From Pleurodeles waltl (Eukaryota; Chordata; Amphibia; Caudata; Salamandridae), in the NCBI RefSeq assembly GCF_031143425.1, contig NC_090446.1:1024135066-1024199065 (forward strand): a stretch of 64,000 nt of DNA. The letters run 5' to 3'. The position numbers and the translations under genes are program-made. The notes beneath the pieces are model-generated. The model was not told where the DNA came from, made no database searches, and saw only the letters and a list, made by a program, of their open reading frames with translations. This document shows positions 46,159-56,383 of the stretch, in pieces. Numbering within the stretch: the stretch's first letter is position 1; the number at the start of each line of letters is the position of its first letter.

Positions 46159-46838
46159 AAAAGAGGTTATTCATCAGTTCTTTTGTTCAGATGCACTTTA
46201 ACGGTTTGAGTGGTTTTGATAACGAAAGGTGCTCTGTTTTTTTTTTCAGTCTAACTCGCTCCTCTCATATGAGTATTCATCCCAATTACTCAGTTAGATT
46301 CTTAATGGGAGAGGTTTAAATGCACTTTAACAGTATAAATGCACTTTAAGTATTTGATCTATGAGGTGATAAGGGAGGCTGCTGATTAAGTTACCAGGAT
46401 TTGGTACGAACCTATGCACTTTAATATATATTCAGAAAGACTGATTAAACTAGTGAGATTTATTATGCATCTGTGCATTCTAACATATTTGTTGATAAGT
46501 TGCAATGTGTAAGTTTATTAGCATTTTTTACTTAGCACAACTGCACTTGAAGTATCGGATATATGCTGTGTATAGAGGGATTGGTGAATAAACCAGCTAT
46601 ATTTGTGATGCATATATGCACTTAAGTACGTCTGCCGAAAGCCGGTCAATAGTAGAGGTGAAAATTGCACTTTAGCGGCAACAATGTTGTGTCAAAATTT
46701 GCTGTATACCTGCTGCCCTTCATAATATTGTATTGCTTTTTTTATGTCCAACTAAGTAAAAAATAATTCCTTTGCATATTTTTCTGAGAGATTTTGTCTC
46801 ACTTTCTTGTTTATCCTGCTAAATAAAAAAAGGAAAAA
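46159..46838 (+). mobile_element. L1 3' untranslated region and tail
   Basis: Resumes after the LINE insertion. It contains at least seven degenerate copies of TGCACTTTAA (46191, 46321, 46340, 46415, 46545, 46616 and 46666, approximately). It ends with TTGTATTGCTTTTTTTATGT and, near 46820-46838, an AAATAAAAAAAGGAAAAAAG tail. Continuity with the L1 at 30034-33659 is inferred from the 14-bp duplication: removing the LINE joins the two parts. The A-rich end then abuts LTR sequence. Confidence 0.6.
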
Positions 46839-47598
46839 AGAGAGCTCCTCCTGAAGTAAAAAGTGAAAATCCTGTGGTTTTGGCCTCTTTACGACCGTCA
46901 GCGTGACACTCAGGTGAAACCTGGTCTTCGGGCCAACGGCAACCATCAATGATGGCTCGCAAATCAAGTTCTGCACTTAGTGCCAACAGCGACCATCCGC
47001 AACAATCTACCAATGCAACGCTCCAGCTACAACTGACTCATCACACTACAGCAACATCCATCTGTAGCGCTCATACAGCTCTTTGTCGCAAAATCCACCT
47101 CATACAGTCTCCTCCAACGCAAGCAGAACACTTTGTGCCGGACTTGAGAAGGGAACTTATCAGCAGGGCTAACCTATCCCTGTATATGACCTGTACCCCA
47201 CTTCTGTCAGCCTGAACTTTTGACTTTCCCCCAGTCTAGCGCAACCAGATAACTGCGAGGGAGCTTTCGGCTTCTTGATGCTATTTCAACTTAAAACTTT
47301 AAAATACGGTTCTACTGATTACATTTTTGTTGTTCTGGCATAAATTTATTATTTTAAATTTGCTCTATTTTGCTAGATTAGTTTGGGATTTTTCTTGTGT
47401 TTTGTTTATTACCGTTTGTGTGTTGCATAAATATTTTACACATTGCTTCCAAGTTAAGCTTGAACTCTTTGCACCATGTTACCAGAGAGTTAAACATATG
47501 TTAATTCTGGGACTTTTGTGGTTCACCATGACAGGGGACTGTGGTTGTTTCCTGAGTGGGCTTCACACCCCTATCAACCAATAACCCAATTTCGTACA
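46839..47598. mobile_element. LTR fragment, 3' part
   Basis: Starts GAGCTCCTCCTGAAGTAAAA, matching 29774 onward at roughly 80-85% by eye. It continues through ACACTCAGGTGAAACCTGGT to an AT-rich section and ends ATCAACCAATAACCCAATTTCGTACA, which lines up with the LTR end at 9280-9305. It is related to the same LTR family as 7058-9305 and 28179-30033. Confidence 0.7.
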
Positions 47599-49039
47599 AA
47601 GGATATGCTCTCTCTTTCATTCGATGGCTGTTTATTTATGCAGCATGGCTGCTTGGCTGTTCGGTGGACACACACAGCAGGTATGTTGGCTGATAGCAAG
47701 CCCATCAATGCCTGTCTGTGCCTCACTCATATCTCACACTAGTCTAGCTCCAGGAATCCTGGCCCTTGTCACTCCTGCCTTCTGACTCACACTTAGTAGG
47801 AATTTATTGAGATCATGAACGCAGGTAAGAACTACCCAAGAAGCCCTTCTCAATGTCTCCTACCTGAGGGCTTCTTTTTTTGCCTACACTGCTGCTTCTC
47901 CTCTGCCCCTCCCTTTCACATTGCATCTCCAGCACGCCCCCTCGGTTCTACACTCACAATTCTCTCTTTTCAGCATAACTCAATTGTTACCTTATTAATG
48001 TAAGGTCACCACCCACATATCAGTCTCAAAGCTCAGATATTATTTTGGAACATCAGCACCCTGCCATTTTTATTACTTAAACATGAGGACTCACTCTACC
48101 ATTGCTCTTAACTGTGTCATTGACCACACCAAGGTGGAAAATGGGGAGTTGGAGTTGCTGTTGTCCACTGCATCTCTGTCAATTGTCCCATTCCTTCCAT
48201 TGTTAATTAATCTGAGTGCAAGGCTTCACTTTTCATTTGTCTTAATACTACAAAACCTATCCTAGTGCTCTCCTATACCTCCCACCCACTGGGGCCCAAA
48301 ATGCTTTTTTTTTCTGTCATTATGTGAGCTCATGCACTTTTTATAACCCAATATCCCGGATTAACTATTTTATGAGGCTACAACTTACGTTTAGATGAAC
48401 TTATGATGCACAGGCCTCTCAATTGATCATGGCATTTGATGCGTTTGGTCAGGTTACAACCAATAGATTCAGCCAGACAAGATATTTTCAACTTAGTGCT
48501 CTCATTCCATTTTTTTCTCCTATTTCTTTCAATTGGTTTGCTTTCCTGGTTGTGCCATTGTTGTTCCCATGTAGAAACACTTGTGGCACAGCCAGATCCA
48601 GATCACCTCAGAGGTCTTTCAGGCCATGGTACAAAATGTGATTGGCCTTTTCTCCTCTGTTCATCAATTCAGAACTCCCTGTATACCAATTAGAACATAC
48701 TTATTGATAGATTGCGGATGTGCACATTTCCATGTACATAATGGCTTCCCCTTAGTGACAATCTCCAAGATAAGCCGGTTGATCAGAGGCAACAAATGAC
48801 TTTGAGGGGTTAAAACATGCCCATTTCTATTGGAGCCCAAGGAGTTTTAATTATATACACACAAACATTTTTAACTTACTTGGTAGTGAGAACCTGTAAG
48901 TTTTTTATTTTCCTCTAACAACATTTCTCAACTTAAAAACAAAAAGCAGATGTGAGAAATACAATTATAATTTGAAGGTGCTTTAAATGCCCACTGTTTT
49001 TAAGTTGAGCATAGCAGCGCACAAGTGTTGCTTTTCTTA
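47599..49039. other. Unassigned intronic sequence
   Basis: About 1.4 kb with T/C-rich tracts and no recognised element, RNA or splice-supported exon. It was checked in particular for the ABCA signature/Walker B exon, which is absent. Confidence 0.45.
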
Positions 49040-49047
49040 TGTGTTGG

Positions 49048-49192
49048 CAGTGGCGTAGCGTGGGGGGTGCAGGGGGGGCCGGCCGCAACGGGCGCAACAT
49101 CTGGGGGGGGACTCGAGTGCTAAAATCCACGGGTTAGGGGGCGTAAATTACTTGCCTTGCCCCGGGTGCTGACAACCCACGCTACGCCACTG
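49048..49192. mobile_element. hAT-type MITE, 145 bp, perfect ends
   Basis: Terminal inverted repeats CAGTGGCGTAGCGTGG and CCACGCTACGCCACTG are perfect over 16 bp. The 8-bp target duplication TGTGTTGG is intact on both sides (49040-49047 and 49193-49200), diagnostic of hAT elements. The interior is G-rich and non-coding. It is probably a young insertion. Confidence 0.95.
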
Positions 49193-49347
49193 TGTGTTGG
49201 TATGTATCTTTGCTTTTAATCACGCCCACTGCAAAACCATCACTATCACTCGTTAATAGGCTTACCCTTCAAAAATCCTTTGTTTTTGTTGGTAAATGCT
49301 TTACGTTTGTCACTCCTTGGGGCCCTTTGGTTACTGCCTTGGACAGC

Positions 49348-49590
49348 GACCCTGTTACATGGCTAATTGCATCTTTGCCGATACGTTTGACTGCTAGTGA
49401 ACTTCTTTTTTCTTTTGTGTGTCTCCTTCAAGCAAATGGCTTGGAGCTTTACGTTGGCGTGCTTATGTGAAACTGTATTACTTTTCATTTTCAGTTTATG
49501 TGGCAAGAAAAGTCTGATTAGGAGTTTATAACGCTAACAGCTTTAACTCGAGCAAATGCGAGACCCATTGCATTGCAAATGCTTGTTTTA
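49348..49590 (+). repeat. Unknown repeat module, copy 1
   Basis: From TGTTACATGGCTAATTGCAT to ATTGCATTGCAAATGCTT. It contains CAGTTTATGTGGCAAGAAAA and ACTCGAGCAAATGCGAGACC. The same module occurs inverted at 50010-50310 and inside both copies of the 1658-bp duplication (54986-55255 and 56644-56913, minus). The class is unknown and no coding is seen. Confidence 0.7.
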
Positions 49591-49837
49591 GGGTGTGGCT
49601 GGTTAAGGCAAAGGGTTTCTTCACGTGGAAAATGTTTTACATCTGGAGAAGAAAAATAAACGAGGAAAAGCACATTTCTCCTCACCTTAGGCAAAGGAAG
49701 GTAAATGAAAAAAGACATACATTAAGGAATAAGGTCATTGATTTCCAGTATACCAGGAGGCTTTGTGAATTCTGAAACAATTATTTATTTAACATGCATA
49801 GTTAATTAATACTATTACACGAGATCACCATACTTTG

Positions 49838-49858
49838 AAAATAAAATAAAATAAAATA
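49838..49858. repeat. (AAAAT)n microsatellite
   Basis: About four units of AAAAT/ATAAA within 49838-49858. Confidence 0.85.
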
Positions 49859-50009
49859 ACCGCTGTCTAAAACTAACATGCAAAGGTAAATTAGGTAAAA
49901 CGTACACACCAGCATCAATATAAAACATCACAAGAGTAGTTCCTATGCTCGTCAGTCAGTCATTAGTCTATTAGACTTAAAGGTATATTTAGTGCAGTAC
50001 AAGATGACA

Positions 50010-50310
50010 GCATTTTAAACAAGCATTTGCAATGCAATAGGTCTTGCGTTTACTCAAGTTAAAGCTATTAGAGTTGTAAACTCCTAACTGGGATTTTCTT
50101 GCCACATAAACTGAAAAGTAAAACAGTTTCACATGAGTGAGCTCACGGCCACCACGAGTGCAAAGCAAACACACAAAAAGAAACAGAAGTCCACTCGCAG
50201 TGAAACTTATCGGCAAAAGTGCAATTATCCATGTAACTGCAAACGTGCAATTATCCATGTTACCGGCAAAAGTGCAAACATCCATGTAACAGGATTGATG
50301 TCATGGGAAC
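50010..50310 (-). repeat. Unknown repeat module, inverted copy 2
   Basis: The reverse complement of this stretch matches 49348-49590, with the two copies about 420 bp apart. At its right end three degenerate units (about 24-27 bp) of GCAAAAGTGCAATTATCCATGTAAC follow one another; the same trio occurs at 55178-55258 and 56836-56916. Confidence 0.7.
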
Positions 50311-50744
50311 TAATTTTTAGTGTTCTACCGAAAAAAAGTCAAAGAGTGAAACAAGGCAGCATCTACTAAAATATCAAAGGGGCTGCTCCACCTAAAACTG
50401 ATAGCATGCCTGTGTACATGGACAAAGAACAGGGTAATACTCAATAAAATCCTGAAATGCTGGACTTGTTACAGGGTACAAAATATTATTTCATGAAAAT
50501 GAAAGCGTATCTTTGCCTGGGCACAGAATAGTTTAACATAAGAATAGATGCAGGAAAATGAAGCGCTTGGTGTCCCTGCCACTTGAAAATGCTACAGTCC
50601 TGTCTATGCCTGGGCCTGGGTGAGACTAAAGGACAGGGCAGGCCATGCATTTTAAAGACCAATGGGACCGCCATGGGACAGAGTGTAAGAGTCCTGGTTC
50701 TCCAAAATATGAACTAGTGAGCCCACTGGCACCATGTGGCGCAA
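50311..50744. other. Unassigned sequence
   Basis: About 430 bp of AT-rich sequence and ordinary composition with no recognised element or open frame. Confidence 0.4.
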
Positions 50745-51660
50745 TGTAACCACTGGCCAAAAGACCGTCGCCGCGGCTACTAGCCGTCAGCCGTATTATG
50801 ACCACAACCAGATTTCTGCCAGAAGGATGGAGGAAATCCAGCTGTGGCTGTGCTGGCGGATAGCGGTAAGGTGGCGCTGCTGCCAGCAGCAGCGCCATGG
50901 CAGTAGACCGCCACAGACCGTATCATGACACATAATATGGCCTGGCGGTGTTCTGCTGGTGGACACTGCTGCTGGCAGTAGTGCCCCGTCCTGTGTCCTG
51001 CCGGAGGACCCCCTGACTACAGGTAAGTCTGGGGGTGCTCCGACAGGGGGGTGGAGAGGGGGGCGTGTGTGTATGTCTGTGCATGCGTGAATGCGTGTGT
51101 GTGTTGCGTGTTGTGTGTGTGTGCATGTATGGATGTGTGAGTGCATGTATGTTGTGTTGTGTGTATGTGTGTGTGCCTGTATGTATGTAAGTGTGTGTGG
51201 ATGTGTGTGTGAATGGATGTCTACATGTGAGCTTGGATGTGAGAATGAGTGTGTGAATGTGTGTGTGTGAATGAAGATGCATGAATGAAGGGGGGTCTGG
51301 AGAGGGAGTAATAGGGTGGGGGGAAACCAGGGGAGGAGGAGGAGGTGGGGAAGGCCCCTATCAGTGACAGGGAAGGAGTTCCCTGTCACTGATAGTGCCT
51401 ACCACCATGGTTTTCGTGGTGGTAAGGAAGCCACAAAAACCATGGCAGTAGGCAGGATCATAATCCCGCAGGCGGGCTAGTGATGGTGGCCAGCTGGAGT
51501 ATGAAGTCTCCAGCCCGGCGGCCGTTACCACCGTGGCGGTCGGTGTGGTACATTGGTGGTTTGGCTTGAGCCAATGTCATAAATTGGGGAAAAGTACCGC
51601 CAGCCTGTTGGCAGTACCTTTCTCCATTTTACTGCCGTCTGCCGGGGTCATATTGACCCC
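50745..51660. mobile_element. CCG-rich MITE carrying a TG-rich block
   Basis: The right end GGGTCATATTGACCCC and words such as GCCGTATTATGACCAC, CCGGAGGACCCCCTGAC and GGCGGTC match the style of the CCGCC MITEs at 34071 and 35458. An internal block (about 51063-51290) is TGTGTGTATG-type simple sequence that reads as H/T repeats on the minus strand. The element at 62589-63598 has the same architecture. The left boundary is approximate and no clear target duplication was found. Confidence 0.6.
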
Positions 51661-51676
51661 TCTTACTCTTGAATCT

Positions 51677-52617
51677 CTCTTACACAATGTAGTGGTAATC
51701 TCAGAAGTGATAATCTCAACAGTGGTAATCCCTGGAGTGGTGATCTCAGATGTAGTAATCTCAGTAGTGGTAATCGCAGTAGTGGTAATCACAGTAGTGG
51801 TAATCTCAGCAGAGGTAATCCCTGGTGTAATCTCAGAGGTAGTAACCACAGTAGTGTTAATATCAGTAGTGGTAATCTCAATGGTAGTAATCACATCAGT
51901 GTTAATCTCAGCAGTGGTAATCCCTGCAGTGGTAATCTCAGAGGTAGTAATCCCAGTAGTGGTAATCTCAGCAGTGGTAATCCCTGCAGTGATAATGTCA
52001 ATTGTGGTAATCTCATCAGAGGTAATCTCTGCACTGGTAATCTTGGAGGTAATAATCACAGTAGTGGTAACCTCGGCAGTGGTAACCCTGCAAGGGGTAT
52101 TCTCAGAGGCAGAAATCACAGTAGTGGTAATATCAACAGTGGTAATCTCAGAGTTACTAATTACAGTAGTGGTAATCTCAGCAGTGGTAATCCCTGCAGT
52201 GGTACTCTCAGAGGTAGTAATCACAGTAGTGGTAATTCAGCAGTGGTAGTCCCTGCAGTGGTAATCTCTGCAGTAGTAATCACAGTAGTGGTAATCAGAG
52301 TAGTGGTAATCTCAGCAGTGGTAATCCCTGCAGTGGTAATCTCAGAGGTAGTTATTACAGTAGTGGTAATATCAGTAGTGGTAATCTCAGTGGTAGTATT
52401 CACATCAGTGATAATCTCAGCAGTGGTAATCCCTGCAGTGGTAATCTCAGAGGTAGTAATCCCAGTAGTGGCAATCTCAGCAGTGGTAATCCCTGCAGTG
52501 ATAATTTCAACTATGGTATTTTCAGAAGAGGTAATCTCTGGACTGGTAATCTTGGAGGTAGTAATCACAGTAGTGGTAATCTCAGCAGTGATAACCCCCT
52601 GCAGGGCTAATCTCAGA
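51677..52617. repeat. 15-bp minisatellite with 510-bp higher-order period
   Basis: Units of AGTGGTAATCTCAGC and variants (CCTGC, GAGGTAGTAATCACA) run for about 940 bp. A landmark CACATCAGTG at about 51892 recurs at about 52402, and GCACTGGTAATCTTGGAGG near 52030 recurs near 52540: a 510-bp (34-unit) super-period. Since 15 is a multiple of three, frames stay open on both strands (V/I-rich on plus, T/I-rich on minus). There is no signal peptide, splice or start support for a gene. Confidence 0.93.
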
Positions 52618-52630
52618 GTTACTTATCAAA

Positions 52631-54443
52631 GAAAAACCAGGGCACACCGGTATAGTCCACAATGTCCATGTAGGTGATAAAGTATACACCAAAGTCCAAT
52701 ACGTGTATTTGTGGTTGGTTAGGGTTTATTCTTCTCAAGACACAGTATATTCCAAAATGCACGTGTCGATGTTTCATCATCTAGACTTTCTCAAGGCTGC
52801 AAAGATCAATTATGTAAAGAAAGAAAGGATACAATAACAATGTAACAGATGGTAACATGGAAATTTTGTTGCGTATTTACAGTATTGGATGAAGGAAGAA
52901 AACCTCTTAGGTGTTCATGCTGTCTAGTGGGATGGAAAACATCCCTATTATGAACAATGGATAGCGAACAGTTAAGTGCAGGGTGGGAAGCAAGAGATCG
53001 TATGCATGCAGAGCACATGCCTGGGGTTATTGGATCGTTAGGCCGGAGAACCCATGCGTATAATAGGACCTCAGTGAGATTGAAGTTAGTGTCTACAGTG
53101 CCACCAAAATACCATGTGTTAAAAATACTGGACAGTGGAGAAAACAACAAAGAAAGGGACATACCATAGATTCTTGCTGATAGTGTCCATATGTGTTGGA
53201 AGGTAAGTATCCCCCCAATTGGAATAAGAGAGACAGCCAGAAAATCTTTCAAGATCTGTCTTCTCAATACCGGAAAAAAGTATTTTTCAAATCAGTAGGA
53301 GATGGCCATGATAAGTCTAAATTGACACACTAATTAATAAGTGAAGTGACCCAAGGAATGTATCAAGACGATGTTAAAACAATATAGGGCAAGTCTGTAT
53401 TGAGGTGGTGGTAAATTGAAAAAATTGAAAAATTTGAAAATTAGGAGTATAGTGTTCTCCATATTTGGAGGAACATAGCTAGTAAGTTAGGTAGGTGAAG
53501 ATGAATGAGAGACTGGCAAGTTATTTATCATATATACAGACAAAATTCAAAGGTTGTGAGTTTATCAACAAAATATACTAAGAAATCCGTATGTAGCAAG
53601 GCCGCGCCGTAAAGGCATTGTTTTCAAGCAGAGAAATGCCAATTATTGTAAGGGAGCGATCCCTGCTTATGATCGATACCCCTGAGGAATTGTAGTTATA
53701 CAGTCTATTAAGCTTGCTAACATTATTAGACCAATTAAGTATAACAAAAAGTTTGTTTAAAGCAAGAGTACCGGTAGGAGCATAAGCGTAGCCATGCTAC
53801 CCCTGTCCCCCAATCCAGAGTATCGGCGAGCTCACCTTATTGTTAGTGTTGTGTGCCGTGTGGAGTAAAGCATTCGTATCTGGTGAATTGGCAAACCAGT
53901 ATGTTATTTACGTGATGTTAGAGTAATAGAGAGCAGACTAATACATAGAAAGTGAGCACACATCATGGGTGCCATCTTGTATTAGATTAGTAACGTGAAA
54001 CATTGTTTCCAGCAGCATTTGTTTTGAAACAAAGTGTGTATTTCATGTGGTGGGTTATATTGTTCATATCCATATTCAAAAGAAAAACATTGACAAATCA
54101 TCTTTCCTGGTATTTAAAAAAAATAAAGTATAGAGAAATGTAACCACATTATATCTCTGAAATTGTGATGGTACAGTAGTGATGTGATACGTTCATCGTT
54201 AATTTAATACTTGTACCAAGTTGTATATGCAGTGTATGCAACTGTATGTTAATTTTATGTATGGGATACAAATGTCGAATTCTAACAATTGTCAACTATT
54301 GAGCCTGACATCATGATATAAACTTTCTAGCATGTCTTGGTGCGCTACACATTTTCCCATGTATGTGTGATACATAGTATCACAGAATTCAATCAGAGCT
54401 AGCATGAGGGTATCTTTCCATTGCACCTTTTTTATATTGAAGA
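52631..54443 (-). mobile_element. Insertion splitting the 15-bp minisatellite
   Basis: The array stops at about 52617 and resumes at 54454 with the same 15-bp unit, so the intervening 1.8 kb is inserted. ATCAAA flanks both edges (52625-52630 and 54444-54449), a possible short target duplication. Near its left edge, on the minus strand, CTTGAGAAAGTC...GAAACATCGACACGTG and then AATAAA resemble the 3' part of the 2-kb element at 38667-40673. One 153-codon minus frame (53267-52806) has no recognised domain. Confidence 0.55.
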
Positions 54444-54453
54444 ATCAAAATAG

Positions 54454-54648
54454 TGGTAATTCGGCAGTGGTAATCCCTGCAGTGGTAATGTCAGAGACAG
54501 TAATCTCAGCAGTGGTAATCGCTGCAGTGGTAATTTCAAAGGTGGTAGTCTCAGCAGAGGTAATCTTTGCACTGGTAATCTCAGAGGTAGTAATCACAGT
54601 AGTTGTAACCTCAGGAGTGGTAATCCCTGCAGTGATAATCTTAGATGG
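54454..54648. repeat. 15-bp minisatellite, displaced right part
   Basis: Thirteen or so AGTGGTAATCNCAGC-type units identical in style to 51677-52617. This is the far side of the array interrupted by the 1.8-kb insertion. Confidence 0.9.
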
Positions 54649-54725
54649 GCTCATTTCAATGTTGTAAATTCTATGTAGCGGTATATGGACTCTGTTGTAT
54701 TTTACGTGGTGACATACAACCCTAC

Positions 54726-56383
54726 GTGCTGGGTCCTCGATTTGATATGTTCACTGCATTTGCATGTGAATAACGCTCTAACAGTTTCTGTTTATAATAC
54801 GCTTCCCTGAAAAACATGTTTTAAACCACTTCCTCCTCCTCTGCGAGAAAAAGGACCTCTGAATTGAGCACAGCACCTTCGTGAGGGGCACATCCCCATC
54901 TAAGGGTAAACATCTTAATTCGTTTAGTTTTTTCTCAGCAGACTTGGGCCTTATAAAACAATGGGACTCGGATAGAATCTGTTTCACAAGCATTTGCGAT
55001 GCAATGGGTCTCGCGTTTACTCGAGTTAAAGCTATTAGCTGATAAACTCCTAACCGGACTTTTCTTGCCACATAAACTGAAAAGTAAAACAGTTTCACAT
55101 GAGTGAGCCCACGGCCACCATGAGCACAAAGCAAACACACAAAAGGGAACAGAGGTCGGCTAGCAGTGAAATGTATCGGCAAAAGTGCAATTATCCATGT
55201 AACTGCAAAAGTGGAATTTGTCCATGTAACCTGCAAAAGTGAAAATATCCATGTAACAGGGTCGATGTCGTGCAAAGCGCTCGACTTCTACCCTGTGAGA
55301 TCGGGCTGCCTTCGAAATAAAGAGAAAAAATGGTGCAGAAACCATGGAGCATCGTATGTTTTCAGTAGTTGGCTGGTGCGCTTGAGGCGTGCTAAATACC
55401 GGAAGAGGCATGACCTATGCATGCCTTCCACTAATGAAATCAAGCTTATTTTACAAGGCAAGCCCACGAACCAAATAAATGGATGGCCTTGACATGGGCG
55501 TGGTTAAAAGCCCACAAAGTGATTACACCGCACACAAAGCGCTTTGCGCTCAACCCTAAAAACTATGGAGCCGGGTTTGACTTGTAAAAGAGTCTTTGTT
55601 TTGCTTTAAGTGCTGGAGTAAAGAATGTCAGCACGTCTCCAGACCTCGCTTTATTTGACGTAGGATAATAGAAGCAATTAAAGTGCAAGTCACGCTGTGC
55701 AAATAAAATGTGCAACAAATAAAATGCAGGCACGGTATACGATGTTCAGGTTTGTTTAGACATGCTAGTATGCTCGTTATTCAGCCTAACCAGAGAGTAG
55801 ATACTTTTAGGACATGGAAAAATAGTTTACATCAAACAAATCTGTTCATCTATTTCATAGCTTTCCAAGTAATAGATCATGAGAACAATACTTTTTCTCA
55901 CACTGGATCTGTACATCCGACCACTAGGTAAAAATGCACCTTGTCTCTCCAGATTCTGTTTTGGTAGTCCAAACTCTAAGCGCACTTGCACATGGTGGTA
56001 AATTTTGGAAGTCCAAAGGTGACAAATAGTTTTTGAGATGAGCACATTTTAGCTTGGTTGTGCGGACTCAATGACAGCGTCCCTGCATATACAAACCATA
56101 ACCTTTATTATTGGTTTCCTCAAACTGCGTCTTTTTTTGGCATGAGTTTCGGACAGATACATGTAATGTATGTTAAAGTTTCCTTGGCCTTGCCACACAG
56201 CCTGCATACAACGAAGTCTGGTGTTCAAAACCATGGTGGTAGGCAGTCCCATGTTGGCAAAGTATCAAGACGATACCAAAGAACCATAGGGGCATATTTA
56301 AGAAAAGTGGTGCTGCACATAGTGTAGTGCCACTTTTCTTGCGCGCTTTAGCACCGCCCGTATTTAAAATATGGCGCACCTTG
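54726..56383. repeat. 1658-bp tandem duplication, copy 1
   Basis: Landmarks recur exactly 1658 bp later throughout. Only about seven substitutions were noticed by eye (for example 54737 T/C and 55018 G/A), so identity is near 99.6%. It contains the unknown module (inverted, 54986-55255), the triple GCAAAAGTG..CCATGTAAC unit, and at its right end the first ~95 bp of a GGGGCATATTTAAG MITE (from 56289). Open frames of up to 165 codons are duplicated with it but have no recognised domain. Confidence 0.95.

Noticed and set aside
50796..51389. H/T-rich 197-codon minus frame (and the similar 62620-63372)
   Set aside because: Translation of TG-type simple sequence within MITEs.
51533..52677. 238-, 215-, 144- and 115-codon frames in the 15-bp array
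   Set aside because: A unit length divisible by three and lacking stops keeps any frame open; V/I or T/I repeats with no signal or domain.
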